Of a DNA stretch of 64,000 nt, positions 8,872 through 18,000 are shown one piece after another. This DNA is from Pararhizobium polonicum (GTDB lineage: Bacteria > Pseudomonadota > Alphaproteobacteria > Rhizobiales > Rhizobiaceae), in assembly GCF_001687365.1 (NCBI RefSeq), contig NZ_LGLV01000010.1:1-64000 (forward strand), in the 5' to 3' direction. Below the pieces are notes generated by a model. The model was not told where the DNA came from and searched no databases. It was given only the letters and a program-made list of their open reading frames with translations. Positions within the stretch are counted from its first letter, which is position 1, and each line of letters opens with the position of its first letter. Both the position numbers and the translations under genes were made by a program.

Positions 8872-9582
8872 GTGTCTTCCAGCCGTTCGCGGGGATGGAT
8901 GCAGGCCTTGCGCCGGCGCCGGCGCCAGTTGCTGCTGATCGCAGCGGCGATCGTCGGTCTGCCCTATGTTCTGATCGTGCTTTATGCGCCGGGCTTCGTT
9001 CATCCGATTTCGACGCTGATGCTGCGCGATCTCGTGCTTCTGCGCGGCTATGACCGCCAATGGGTCGCCTTCGAGGATATTTCGCCCAATCTCGTGCAAT
9101 CGGTGATGATGTCGGAAGACGGCCAGTTCTGCATCCACGGCGGTGTCGACTGGGTGCAGATGCGCGGCGTTGTCAACGATGCGCTGGAAGGCGCTGCCAC
9201 CCGCGGCGCCAGCACCATCCCGATGCAGACGGCCAAGAACCTGTTTCTCTGGAATGGCCGTTCCTTCATCCGCAAGGGCATGGAACTGCCCTTGGCGCTC
9301 GCCGCCGACTTCGTCTGGAGCAAGCGGCGGATGATGGAGCTCTATCTCAACGTTGCCGAATGGGGGCCGGGGATCTATGGGGCGGAAGCTGCCGCCCGGC
9401 ACCATTTCGGCGTCCCGGCGGCAAAGCTGACGCGGCGGCAGGCGGCCCTTCTGGCCGTATCGCTGCCCAATCCGTTCGAGCGCAATGCGGGAAAACCCGG
9501 CCGTGGCCTGCGCCAGCTGGCGTCGTTGATCGAGCGCCGCGCGGGCCGCTCCGGCGAATATATCAAATGTCTTTATGAGTGA
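8872..9582 (+). CDS. mtgA: Monofunctional biosynthetic peptidoglycan transglycosylase
   Basis: MtgA is a GT51 glycosyltransferase that polymerises lipid II into glycan strands. The 236-residue protein has an N-terminal basic stretch and one membrane anchor ([20 protein letters not shown]). The catalytic motif [13 protein letters not shown] carries the essential Glu. Further family motifs are [25 protein letters not shown] and [21 protein letters not shown] chose the GTG at 8872 because a strong GGGAGGAG ribosome site ends six bases upstream; an ATG at 8809 is the alternative. It is divergent from ispA. Confidence 0.94.
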   Translation: MSSSRSRGWMQALRRRRRQLLLIAAAIVGLPYVLIVLYAPGFVHPISTLMLRDLVLLRGYDRQWVAFEDISPNLVQSVMMSEDGQFCIHGGVDWVQMRGVVNDALEGAATRGASTIPMQTAKNLFLWNGRSFIRKGMELPLALAADFVWSKRRMMELYLNVAEWGPGIYGAEAAARHHFGVPAAKLTRRQAALLAVSLPNPFERNAGKPGRGLRQLASLIERRAGRSGEYIKCLYE

Positions 9583-9661
9583 GATCAGGCCTTTTCATTG
9601 GCTGTGAGGTTGCCGCGTCATCTATAGCAGAGCCTCGTTTCACAAGGATCGGAGAAGACCG

Positions 9662-10309
9662 GTGACCAAGCTCACGCTCTATGTCGGCAACAAGAACTAT
9701 TCGTCCTGGTCGCTGCGGCCGTGGCTGGCGCTGGAAGCCTGCGGCGTGCCGTTCGAGGATGTCGTCATCCCCTTCGATTTTGCCAATGGACACCCCAAAT
9801 TCAAGGAAATCTCGCCGACCGGCCGCGTCCCCGTCCTGCACCATGGCGATGTGCGCGTCTGGGAATCGCTGGCGATCATCGAATATGCCGCTGAGCTTTT
9901 CCCGCAGGCGGGGCTCTGGCCGGACGATCCCACTGAGCGGGCGGTCGCGCGCAGCTACTCGATGGAAATGCTCTCCGGGTTCACGGCCTTGCGCGGCGCC
10001 TGCCCGATGAACATCCGCCGCGAGAAGCGCGCGATTGATCTGCCTGAAGGCGTGATGGCCGACGTCGAGCGGATCGAGACGATCTGGCGCGAGGCTGTTG
10101 CCCGCTCCGGCGGTCCGTTCCTGTTTGGCCGCTTCACCGCCGCCGATGCCATGTTCGCCCCGGTGGTCAATCGCTTCGAGGTCTACGACCTCACCCGCAA
10201 TCCCGGCTCGCTCGCCTATATGGATGCGGTCAAGACCCATCCGGCCTTTGCCAAATGGCAGGAAGCGGCGCTGAAGGAAAGCTGGATCGTGCCGGAGGAC
10301 GAGGCCTGA
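9662..10309 (+). CDS. Glutathione S-transferase family protein
   Basis: This is a 215-residue GST with an N-terminal thioredoxin-like domain (LTLYVGNKNYSSWSLRPWLA; the serine pair at the first helix is the probable glutathione-activating site). The SPTGRVPVL cis-Pro loop and the W-E-S-L-A-I-I-E-Y-A glutathione-binding region follow, then an all-helical C-terminal domain. It resembles the YfcF/zeta-like bacterial GSTs. Translation begins at a GTG with an upstream GGAGAAG. The physiological substrate is unknown. No operon partner is apparent. Confidence 0.9.
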   Translation: MTKLTLYVGNKNYSSWSLRPWLALEACGVPFEDVVIPFDFANGHPKFKEISPTGRVPVLHHGDVRVWESLAIIEYAAELFPQAGLWPDDPTERAVARSYSMEMLSGFTALRGACPMNIRREKRAIDLPEGVMADVERIETIWREAVARSGGPFLFGRFTAADAMFAPVVNRFEVYDLTRNPGSLAYMDAVKTHPAFAKWQEAALKESWIVPEDEA

Positions 10310-10468
10310 CCGGTTTGCCGGCCGGCCATCGCGAAAAAATGGCTGAAGGGACTGGTCAAACGCCTGTGGGGCATGTATAAGCCCGGCAAATTCCGAGATT
10401 GACATCTGTTTTTCCCGGCCAACGGTCTGGCCGCGAAACAGAGTTTTGCCCGATAAGTGGAGTATGAA

Positions 10469-10654
10469 ATGGCTGTACCTAAAAGAAAAACAAGCCCGTC
10501 CAAGCGTGGCATGCGCCGCTCCGCTGATGCGCTGAAGACGCCGACCTACATCGAAGACAAGAACTCCGGCGAACTGCGCCGTCCGCACCACATCGACCTG
10601 AAGACAGGCATGTACCGCGGCCGCCAGGTTCTGACCCCGAAGGCTTCCGCTTAA
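10469..10654 (+). CDS. rpmF: 50S ribosomal protein L32
   Basis: This is the 61-residue large-subunit ribosomal protein bL32. It starts [20 protein letters not shown], and the typical C-terminal segment with [14 protein letters not shown] follows. The alphaproteobacterial type lacks the zinc-binding cysteines of some other L32 proteins, as seen here. A GGAG ribosome site ends six bases before the ATG at 10469. A Rho-independent terminator follows within 60 bases, so the gene is probably monocistronic. Confidence 0.97.
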   Translation: MAVPKRKTSPSKRGMRRSADALKTPTYIEDKNSGELRRPHHIDLKTGMYRGRQVLTPKASA

Positions 10655-10683
10655 TCAGCGTCGCCGACAGGCTTGATTTTGAA

Positions 10684-10710
10684 GGGCTGGCTTTTTGCCG
10701 GCCCTTTTCT
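10684..10710 (+). terminator. Rho-independent terminator after rpmF
   Basis: The stem GGGCTGGC / GCCGGCCC is separated by a T-rich loop and followed by TTTTCT. It starts about 30 bases downstream of the rpmF stop codon on the same strand. Confidence 0.75.
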
Positions 10711-10848
10711 GTTGTCTGCCGTTGACCGGGGGGCTGTTTGCGCTCTCAGGCGGAGGCGGTCATTTTCTTGACCGCAATGCTGCTGTAAGCAAGGATCGAT
10801 CGACGCCAGGCCCGAAAGGCCGGCGCGAGAAATTGGGAGCGCCTGCCG

Positions 10849-11256
10849 ATGATTGCCGCCATTCCGTTGTTGATTCTGCCCTTCGTGCTTTACAATCTGG
10901 GCATGACAGGCGTGCTGGGAAGCGGCGGCGTCCCGGTTTTTGACAATACGGTCATGGCGCTGACGATGCTGTCGGGTGCGGTCTGGACGATGAATGTCGG
11001 CGATCTGCTGATCGTCATCGCGCTTGTTCTTCTGTTCGTGGAAATTCTCAAGGCAACGCGCGTCAGTTCCAAGGCGCTGATGGATCACCTGCTGTCGATG
11101 GTGCTGTTCATCGTCTTCCTGGTGGAATTCCTGCTGGTCGCCAACGCCGCGACGCATGTCTTCTTCATCCTGATGACGATCAGCTTCATCGACGTCATTG
11201 CCGGCTTCTCCGTGTCGATGCGCACGGCTTCGCGGGATGTGTCGATCGGGCTTTGA
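10849..11256 (+). CDS. Small integral membrane protein of unknown function
   Basis: This 135-residue protein is mostly hydrophobic, with probable membrane segments near residues 2-18, 48-65 and 80-120. Short polar loops separate them, including VEILKATRVSSKALMD. I do not recognise a named family with certainty. A GGGAG motif nine to ten bases upstream supports the ATG at 10849, and codon usage matches neighbouring genes. It stands alone between rpmF and the convergent phaR gene, with a GC-rich 84-bp gap that could form a hairpin on its 3' side. Confidence 0.72.
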   Translation: MIAAIPLLILPFVLYNLGMTGVLGSGGVPVFDNTVMALTMLSGAVWTMNVGDLLIVIALVLLFVEILKATRVSSKALMDHLLSMVLFIVFLVEFLLVANAATHVFFILMTISFIDVIAGFSVSMRTASRDVSIGL

Positions 11257-11340
11257 TGCGCCTGTAAGCGGGCGGGCTTTGATGCCTGCGGGCGGCGGTG
11301 CCGCGGGCCGTTGGAAAACGGCGGCGCGGCACGCGGCGTG

Positions 11341-11922
11341 TCAGCCCAGATTTTCCAGCTTCGTCTGCAGCGCGCGCAGCTGTTCCTTCAGTTCGTCGAT
11401 GTCCTTGGCTTCCGCCTTGCGTGGTTCCTTGGCTGCTGGCGTTGCCGCCATGAAGGGCGAAAACATCTGCATGGCCTGATGGAAGAGATCGGTGTTGCGC
11501 TTAACCTGTTCCTCCACCAGTTGCAGCGGAACCGCCAGGTTCTTGCCGAGCGGCGTATCGCCGAACGCCTTGTTGATCTGCTCGCGCATCGTCACCTGCT
11601 GGTCGGTAAAGGCCTGCATCGAATGCTCGAGATAGCTCGGCACCACCAGCTGCATCTGGTCGCCGTAGAACGAGATCAGCTGGCGCAGGAAGGAGATCGG
11701 CAAAAGCGTGTTGCCGGTCTTGGATTCCTGTTCGAAAATGATCTGCGTCAGCACCGAGTGGGTGATGTCCTCGCCCGATTTCGCGTCCTGGACGGTGAAT
11801 TCCTCTCCCTTTTTCACCATCACCGCGAGATCGTCGAGCGTGACATATGTGCTCGTGCCGGTATTGTAGAGCCTTCGGTTGGCGTATTTTTTAATTACGA
11901 TCTGACCGTCGTGCTTTGCCAT
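11341..11922 (-). CDS. phaR: Polyhydroxyalkanoate synthesis repressor PhaR
   Basis: PhaR represses phasin and PHB-metabolism genes and binds both DNA and PHB granules, linking expression to carbon storage. The 193-residue protein has the PHB/PHA-accumulation regulator DNA-binding domain (about residues 8-67, starting IVIKKYANRRLYNTGTSTYV). The PHB_acc domain follows, and then a C-terminal coiled-coil-like tail (DIDELKEQLRALQTKL). It is also known as AniA in rhizobia, where it affects carbon flow and exopolysaccharide. It is transcribed divergently from phaA-phaB across a 224-bp region, the expected place for its own operator. Confidence 0.95.
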   Translation of the reverse strand: MAKHDGQIVIKKYANRRLYNTGTSTYVTLDDLAVMVKKGEEFTVQDAKSGEDITHSVLTQIIFEQESKTGNTLLPISFLRQLISFYGDQMQLVVPSYLEHSMQAFTDQQVTMREQINKAFGDTPLGKNLAVPLQLVEEQVKRNTDLFHQAMQMFSPFMAATPAAKEPRKAEAKDIDELKEQLRALQTKLENLG

Positions 11923-12146
11923 CTGGGTCTCCTCCCCATGTTCCCGTCTTTGTTGTGTTTTTCAGAGTACCCGTAAAAAACGGGTTCTGACAATCTCTTT
12001 GTGCAATGCGGTGACGCAGGTGCGAAATTTCGTCTCCTGCGGGAGGCGCAGAGCCGAAATGGCGAAGGCCGCATATGGCATTTGACTTGCGCGGTGACCT
12101 TTGCCAGTCTTTAGCAGTTGCGAAAAAAAGAACGAGGAAACATCTG

Positions 12147-13328
12147 ATGAGCACTCCCTCTATCGTCATCGCCAGCGCGGGCCGCACCGCCGTCGGGTCG
12201 TTCAACGGCTCTTTCGCCAATACGCCGGCGCATGAACTGGGCGCCGCCGTGATCAAGGGCGTGCTCGAGCGCGCAGGCGTTGACGCAGCCGATGTCGACG
12301 AGGTGATCCTCGGTCAGGTGCTGTCGGCCGGCGAGGGCCAGAACCCGGCCCGCCAGGCGGCGATCAAGGCCGGTATTCCGCAGGAAGCCACGGCCTGGGG
12401 CATGAACCAGCTTTGCGGTTCGGGTCTGCGCGCCGTCGCGCTCGGTATGCAGCAGATTGCAACCGGCGATGCGAAGATCATCGTCGCCGGCGGCATGGAA
12501 TCGATGTCGATGGCGCCGCATTGCGCGCATTTGCGCGGCGGCGTCAAGATGGGCGACTTCAAGATGATCGACACCATGATCAAGGATGGCCTGACCGACG
12601 CGTTCTACGGCTATCACATGGGGACGACGGCTGAGAACGTCGCCAAGAAGTGGCTGCTGTCGCGCGAGGACCAGGACGTGTTCGCGCTCGGTTCGCAGAA
12701 CAAGGCGGAAGCCGCCCAGAAGGCCGGACGTTTCGCCGACGAAATCATCCCCTTCATCGTCAAGGGCCGCAAGGGCGACGTCACCGTCGACCAGGACGAG
12801 TATATCCGCCATGGCGCGACGCTGGACTCGATGGCGAAACTGCGTCCGGCCTTCGACAAGGAAGGCACCGTGACGGCGGCCAATGCGTCCGGGCTCAACG
12901 ACGGTGCGGCGGCTGTCCTGCTGATGAGCGAGGCCGAAGCGGAACGCCGTGGCATCCAGCCGCTGGCCCGCATCGTCTCCTGGGCAACCGCCGGCGTCGA
13001 CCCGCAGATCATGGGCACCGGCCCGATCCCGGCCTCGCGCAAGGCGCTGGAAAAGGCCGGCTGGTCGATCACCGATCTCGAGCTTGTCGAAGCCAACGAG
13101 GCCTTCGCGGCGCAGGCCTGCGCCGTCAACAAGGATCTCGGCTGGGATCCGGCGATCGTCAACGTCAATGGCGGGGCCATCGCCATCGGTCATCCGATCG
13201 GCGCCTCCGGTGCGCGTGTCCTCAACACGCTTCTGTTCGAAATGAAGCGCCGTGGCGTGTCCAAGGGCCTGGCGACATTGTGCATCGGTGGCGGCATGGG
13301 TGTCGCCATGTGTGTCGAACGGCTGTGA
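12147..13328 (+). CDS. phaA: Acetyl-CoA acetyltransferase (beta-ketothiolase)
   Basis: PhaA condenses two acetyl-CoA to acetoacetyl-CoA, the first step of PHB synthesis. The 393-residue thiolase carries the nucleophilic Cys90 (in NQLCGSGLRA), His349 (in IGHPIGASGAR) and the acid/base Cys379 (in CIGGGMGVAM). This is the complete biosynthetic-thiolase triad. The ATG at 12147 has a GAGGAA ribosome site. phaB follows after 126 bp and phaR is divergent, so this is the standard rhizobial PHB precursor operon; the PHB synthase gene itself is not in the window. Confidence 0.97.
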   Translation: MSTPSIVIASAGRTAVGSFNGSFANTPAHELGAAVIKGVLERAGVDAADVDEVILGQVLSAGEGQNPARQAAIKAGIPQEATAWGMNQLCGSGLRAVALGMQQIATGDAKIIVAGGMESMSMAPHCAHLRGGVKMGDFKMIDTMIKDGLTDAFYGYHMGTTAENVAKKWLLSREDQDVFALGSQNKAEAAQKAGRFADEIIPFIVKGRKGDVTVDQDEYIRHGATLDSMAKLRPAFDKEGTVTAANASGLNDGAAAVLLMSEAEAERRGIQPLARIVSWATAGVDPQIMGTGPIPASRKALEKAGWSITDLELVEANEAFAAQACAVNKDLGWDPAIVNVNGGAIAIGHPIGASGARVLNTLLFEMKRRGVSKGLATLCIGGGMGVAMCVERL

Positions 13329-13351
13329 CAATCACCCGCTAGTCCATTGCT

Positions 13352-13369
13352 CCGGCCCCGCGGGGCCGG
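13352..13369. repeat. Perfect 18-bp GC palindrome between phaA and phaB
   Basis: CCGGCCCCGCGGGGCCGG is fully self-complementary and starts 24 bases after the phaA stop. There is no T-run on either side. It may be an mRNA-stabilising or processing stem between the two cistrons. Only the symmetry is seen; the role is a guess. Confidence 0.4.
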
Positions 13370-13454
13370 CAAACTTCACGGCAAGAGCCGGAAGAACGGT
13401 TTTGCGCTTCCGGCGCAGGCATCGAAACAAGAATGGTAAAAAGGGGAGAGACGG

Positions 13455-14180
13455 ATGAGCAGGGTAGCATTGGTCACCGGCGGGTCACGCGGTATCGGCG
13501 CGGCGATCTCCATCGCCTTGAAGGCGGCGGGATACCGGGTGGCGGCAAATTACGCCGGCAATGATGAGAAGGCGCAGGCCTTCACCGAATCCACCGGCAT
13601 CCCGACCTACAAATGGGACGTTTCGGATTACACCGAATGCACCAAGGGAATTGCCCGGGTCGTGGATGAACTGGGCCCGGTGGACGTGCTGGTCAACAAT
13701 GCCGGCATCACCCGCGACACCATGTTTCACAAGATGACGCCGGAACAGTGGGGCGCCGTCATCGACACCAATCTCACCGGCCTGTTCAACATGACACACC
13801 CAGTCTGGACCGGCATGCGCGACCGCAATTTCGGCCGGGTGATCAACATCTCCTCGATCAACGGCCAGAAGGGCCAGATGGGCCAGGTCAATTATTCGGC
13901 ATCCAAGGCCGGCGATCTCGGCTTTACCAAGGCTTTGGCGCAGGAGGGGGCTGCCAAGGGCATTACCGTCAACGCCATCTGCCCCGGCTATATCGGCACG
14001 GAAATGGTGCGGGCGATCCCGGAGAAGGTGCTGAACGAGCGGATCATTCCGCAGATCCCGGTCGGCCGTCTCGGCGAACCCGACGAGATTGCCCGTATTG
14101 CGGTGTTCCTGGCCTCCGACGATGCCGGCTTCATCACCGGTTCGACCATTTCTGCCAATGGCGGCCAGTTTTTCGCCTGA
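13455..14180 (+). CDS. phaB: Acetoacetyl-CoA reductase
   Basis: PhaB reduces acetoacetyl-CoA to (R)-3-hydroxybutyryl-CoA with NADPH, supplying the monomer for PHB synthase. The 241-residue short-chain dehydrogenase has the Rossmann motif TGGSRGIGAAI near residue 7, NNAG near 85, the catalytic Ser in INISSING, and YSASKAG with the catalytic Tyr and Lys. The QKGQMGQ loop between Ser and Tyr is typical of PhaB rather than FabG. A GGGGAGAG ribosome site precedes the ATG. It is the second gene of the phaAB operon. Confidence 0.96.
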   Translation: MSRVALVTGGSRGIGAAISIALKAAGYRVAANYAGNDEKAQAFTESTGIPTYKWDVSDYTECTKGIARVVDELGPVDVLVNNAGITRDTMFHKMTPEQWGAVIDTNLTGLFNMTHPVWTGMRDRNFGRVINISSINGQKGQMGQVNYSASKAGDLGFTKALAQEGAAKGITVNAICPGYIGTEMVRAIPEKVLNERIIPQIPVGRLGEPDEIARIAVFLASDDAGFITGSTISANGGQFFA

Positions 14181-14325
14181 TCGGGCGATCATTCCCATTG
14201 CCAACGGCGCCATCATCGGCGCCGTTCTGCATTCCACGGGAATGGTTAACACGGCCTCTTTCCTGTCGTGTCCGGTTGTGGGTTATCCACTGTTTCCTAT
14301 GGTTAACGATTTGATTTCATACAAG

Positions 14326-14387
14326 ATATCGCGGTGAACAAACCGGGAAACAAGATGCGTCTGTGATTCGTCTCCGGTTCGTTCCCG
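14326..14387. repeat. GANTC-rich repeat, copy R1
   Basis: This copy runs from ATATC to CGTTCCCG, with core GATTCGTCTCCGGTTCGTTC at 14365. The homologous block actually begins further upstream at TTTCCTATGGT (14293), which recurs exactly 246 bp later in copy R2. The cores of R1 and R2 are also 246 bp apart, which indicates a diverged tandem duplication. Confidence 0.65.
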
Positions 14388-14570
14388 TTTTGGTTGAAAT
14401 CTTAACGTGCCGGCGCAAAACCAGTTAAGACGGTTGTGGCGACTCGCGCGCCGCCGCTGGCGCGGACGATCTTGCTGAGGCTCTGCAAAGATAAATTTTT
14501 CGCATCGGCCAAGATTCGAATCTGGCGAAGGACCGCTTTTTCCTATGGTGTGATTTCCGGTTTTCCTACC

Positions 14571-14633
14571 ATATCTGGTAGGGAACAAATCGAGAAGACG
14601 GCGGTATCGCGATTCGTCGCCGATTCGTTCCGC
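14571..14633. repeat. GANTC-rich repeat, copy R2
   Basis: The core GATTCGTCGCCGATTCGTTC at 14611 contains two GATTCGT units eleven bases apart. The copy is preceded by TTTCCTATGGT at 14539 and a small palindrome CTACCATATCTGGTAG. It matches copy R1 in order and spacing (ATATC lies 39-41 bases before the core in all three copies). Confidence 0.65.
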
Positions 14634-14837
14634 CTTTGGCCTGCGAACCCGGACGGAGGCTTGAGCAGTCCGGCCGCTGAAGCGGTTATGGTTAATTTTT
14701 CCTGAATATTCAGATATTTGGATTCTGAATCTCCGGTTGGGTGACGTGCCCTGCCGGTTGATCATGTCCGTGGCCACAGCGATTTCGATTGGAAACCCGT
14801 GAGTCAGCATGTGATGCGAATCCGGCTCAGGGAATCA

Positions 14838-14901
14838 ATATCTAGCGGCAAACGGACCCTGAAGCCGTTGGAATCAGCGATTCGTCGCTGATCCGTTCTG
14901 C
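14838..14901. repeat. GANTC-rich repeat, copy R3
   Basis: The core GATTCGTCGCTGATCCGTTC at 14879 lies 268 bp after the R2 core. ATATC is again about 41 bases upstream, and the intervening part is more diverged. The second GATTC of the core is changed to GATCC, so it is not a GANTC site in this copy. Confidence 0.55.
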
Positions 14902-15080
14902 CGCTGTTCCCTTGCCGGAAAACAGGGCGGGAAATGCAGGCCGGATGGCTGATTTGCACGTTTCCTGCCCGCGCACCCTTGCGTTTGCGCGTCTGCGTGG
15001 GCATGTGTGGCTGCGCCGGTTGAAACGGCTTGCCCGCCGTGAGTGGACTTCGCAGACTGAAAGTGCGCAGGATCGATACA

Positions 15081-18000
15081 GTGCCTGACCAACCGATGAT
15101 CTTGAGCGGCCGCGGCGTGATCGCGGTGCTCGGCCCCACCAATACCGGCAAGACGCATTATGCGATCGAGCGCATGGTCGCGCACGAGAGCGGCGTCATC
15201 GGCCTGCCGCTCAGGCTCTTGGCGCGCGAGGTCTATACCCGCGTCGTCGAAAAGGTCGGCGCCCACAATGTCGCGCTGATCACCGGCGAGGAAAAGATCA
15301 CGCCGCATATGGCGCGCTTCTCGGTCTGCACCGTCGAAGCCATGCCGCGCGACACCAAGGCCGCTTTCGTGGCGATCGACGAGGTTCAGCTCGCCGGCGA
15401 TCTGGAGCGCGGCCATATCTTCACCGATCGCCTGATGCACCTGCGCGGCCGCGTCGAGACGCTGCTCCTGGGGGCTGCGACCATGCGGCCGATCCTCGAA
15501 CATCTTCTGCCCGGTATCACCGTTGTCGAGCGCCCGCGGCTGTCGCAGCTTCTCTATGCCGGCTCGAAGAAGATCACCCGCCTGCCGCAGCGCACCGCGA
15601 TCGTCGCCTTCTCCGCCGAGGAGGTCTATGCGATCGCCGAACTGATCCGCCGCCAGCGGGGCGGTGCCGCCGTCGTGCTCGGTGCCCTGTCGCCGCGCAC
15701 GCGCAATGCGCAGGTCGCGCTCTATCAGGCGGGCGATGTCGAATATCTGGTGGCGACGGACGCGATCGGCATGGGGCTCAACCTCGATGTCGACCATGTG
15801 GCCTTCGCGCAGGACCGCAAATATGACGGCTACCAGTTCCGCAATCTCAATCCTGGCGAGTTGGCGCAGATTGCCGGGCGTGCCGGGCGCCATCTGCGCG
15901 ATGGCACCTTCGGCGTCACCTCGCGGGTCGAGCCGTTCGACAACGAACTGGTTCACCGCATCGAATCGCATCAGTTCGATCCGGTGCGGGTGCTGCAGTG
16001 GCGGTCGAAGTCGCTCAACTACGCGTCGATACAGGCGCTGAAGAAAAGCCTCGACGCGGCACCGGTCGTGAACGGGCTCACACGGGCATTGCCGGCCGTC
16101 GATCAGCAGGCGCTGGATTATCTTTCACGCTATCCGGAAGTTACCAGTGTCGCGACCACACCGGAGCGTGTAGAGACACTCTGGGAGGCCTGTGCGCTTC
16201 CCGACTACCGTCGTATAACACCGGCGCAACACGCCGATCTGATTTCGACGATCTATGCCGATCTCGTCCGGCGTGGCACAGTGAACGAAGATTTCATGGC
16301 CGAACAGGTTCGCCGCGCGGACCATACGGATGGTGAAATCGACACATTGTCCGCGAGAATTGCACAAATCAGGACATGGACCTATGTGTCCAACCGTCCG
16401 GGATGGCTTGCCGATCCGACACACTGGCAAGAAAAGACGCGGGAAATCGAGGATCGATTGTCTGACGCGTTACATGAAAGGTTGACGAAACGCTTTGTTG
16501 ATCGCAGGACATCTGTGCTCATGAAGCGCCTGAGAGAGAATGCGATGTTGGAAGCTGAAATCAGTGTAAATGGCGATGTCTTCGTTGAAGGTCATCATGT
16601 GGGACAATTGGCCGGGTTCCGTTTCACACTGGCGACAGTGGCCGATGGTCTTGATGCGCGCGCAGCGCAGGGTGCTGCGCAAAAGGCGCTGGCACTCGAA
16701 TTCGAAGCGCGGGCTGCAAGGCTGCATGCGGCGGGCAATGCGGATCTCGCATTGGCGTCCGATGGTCTGGTGCGCTGGCTCGGCGATCCCGTGGCGCGGC
16801 TTGCCGCCAGCGATCACGTCATGCGTCCGCGCGTGCTTTTGCTGGCCGACGAACAGCTTCAGGGCAATGCCCGCGAGCATGTGCTCGCCCGCATCGAGCG
16901 CTTCGTCAATCATCACATCTCGACGGTGCTGAAACCGCTCGACGATCTGTCGCGTGCCGAAGACCTGGAAGGTCTCGCCAAGGGCCTGGCCTTCCAGCTG
17001 GTCGAAAATCTCGGTGTGATGTTCCGCCGCGATGTCGCCGACGACGTCAAGTCGCTGGATCAGGAGGCGCGCGCCTCCATCCGCCGCCACGGCATCCGTT
17101 TCGGGGCCTATCACATTTTCATGCCGGCGCTGTTGAAGCCCGCTCCGGCGGAACTCATCACGCTGCTCTGGGCGCTGAAGAACGACGGCCTGGACAAGCC
17201 CGGCTATGGCGATCTGATCCCGGTTCTGGCCGCAGGCCGCACGTCTGTTGTCACCGATCCGGCGTTCGAGCGTACCTTCTACAAGCTGGCCGGCTTCCGT
17301 TTCCTCGGCAAGCGTGCCGTGCGCATCGACATCCTCGAGCGTCTCGCCGACCTCATCCGTCCGCTGCTGCAGTGGAAGCCGGGCACGACGGCGCGTCCGG
17401 ACGGTGCCTATGACGGCCGCCGCTTCACCGCGACGACGGCAATGCTCTCGATCCTCGGTGCGACGCCCGACGATATGGAAGAGATCCTCAAGGGTCTCGG
17501 CTATCGCGCCGATGCCGTGAAGGCTGAAGAGGCCGCTGCTTTCCTGTCCACGCAGGCCGGCTCTGCCGCGCCGGCAACGGATGCCGCAGCCTCCGACATG
17601 CCGGTTGAAACGGCAGACCATGACGACGCGGATGCCGCGGGCGAAGAGCAGCATGCTGCCGAGCCGGCGGCGGAGCAGGCCGCTGAGGCCGCCCCTGCTG
17701 TTGCCGAAGTTCCGGCGGCAGAGGCCGAGCAGCCCGCAGCTGTCGAACAGGCCGTAGCCACCGAACAGGGTGAGGAGCCGGCAGAGGCTGTCGAAGCCAA
17801 GCCGGTGCTGCTGTGGCGCCCCGGCGGCCGCAACGACAACCAGCGTTCGGGTGGCCGTCCGCAGGGCGATCGCCGTGGCGGCAACAACCGTGCACCGCAG
17901 GGCGAAGCCCGCCGTGACGGCGGCGAACCGCGCCGCGAAGGTGAAGGCCGCCGCGAAGGTCGCGATGACAATCGCAAGCCGGGTGGTGGCGGCAGGCCGG

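Larger units (their letters stand above)
14181..15080. other. 900-bp gene-free region with a triplicated GANTC-rich element
   Basis: No convincing coding region is present. The stretch is less GC-rich than its surroundings and contains 11 GANTC sites between 14365 and 14883: 14365, 14513, 14518, 14611, 14622, 14721, 14727, 14818, 14832, 14871 and 14879. It also has a 7-bp inverted repeat TCTTAAC/GTTAAGA (14400-14430) and three diverged copies of a repeat, listed separately. It lies downstream of phaB and upstream of the helicase gene, so it should hold the promoter for the latter. GANTC is the target of the cell-cycle methylase CcrM in Alphaproteobacteria. Confidence 0.7.

Noticed and set aside
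11923-12146. A PhaR operator in the phaR-phaA gap
   Set aside because: A CTGC-N7-GCAG arrangement near 12042 is suggestive, but PhaR sites are too loosely defined for me to support a call.
14283-14291. TTATCCACT, one mismatch from a DnaA box, near the GANTC cluster
   Set aside because: It is a single box without an AT-rich unwinding region or origin-linked genes (hemE, parAB, dnaA), so there is no support for a replication origin.
14461-14535. tRNA-like piece with a GATTCGAATC segment
   Set aside because: It looked like a T-arm, but no acceptor, D or anticodon stems can be drawn around it; GATTCGAATC is better explained as two adjacent GANTC sites.
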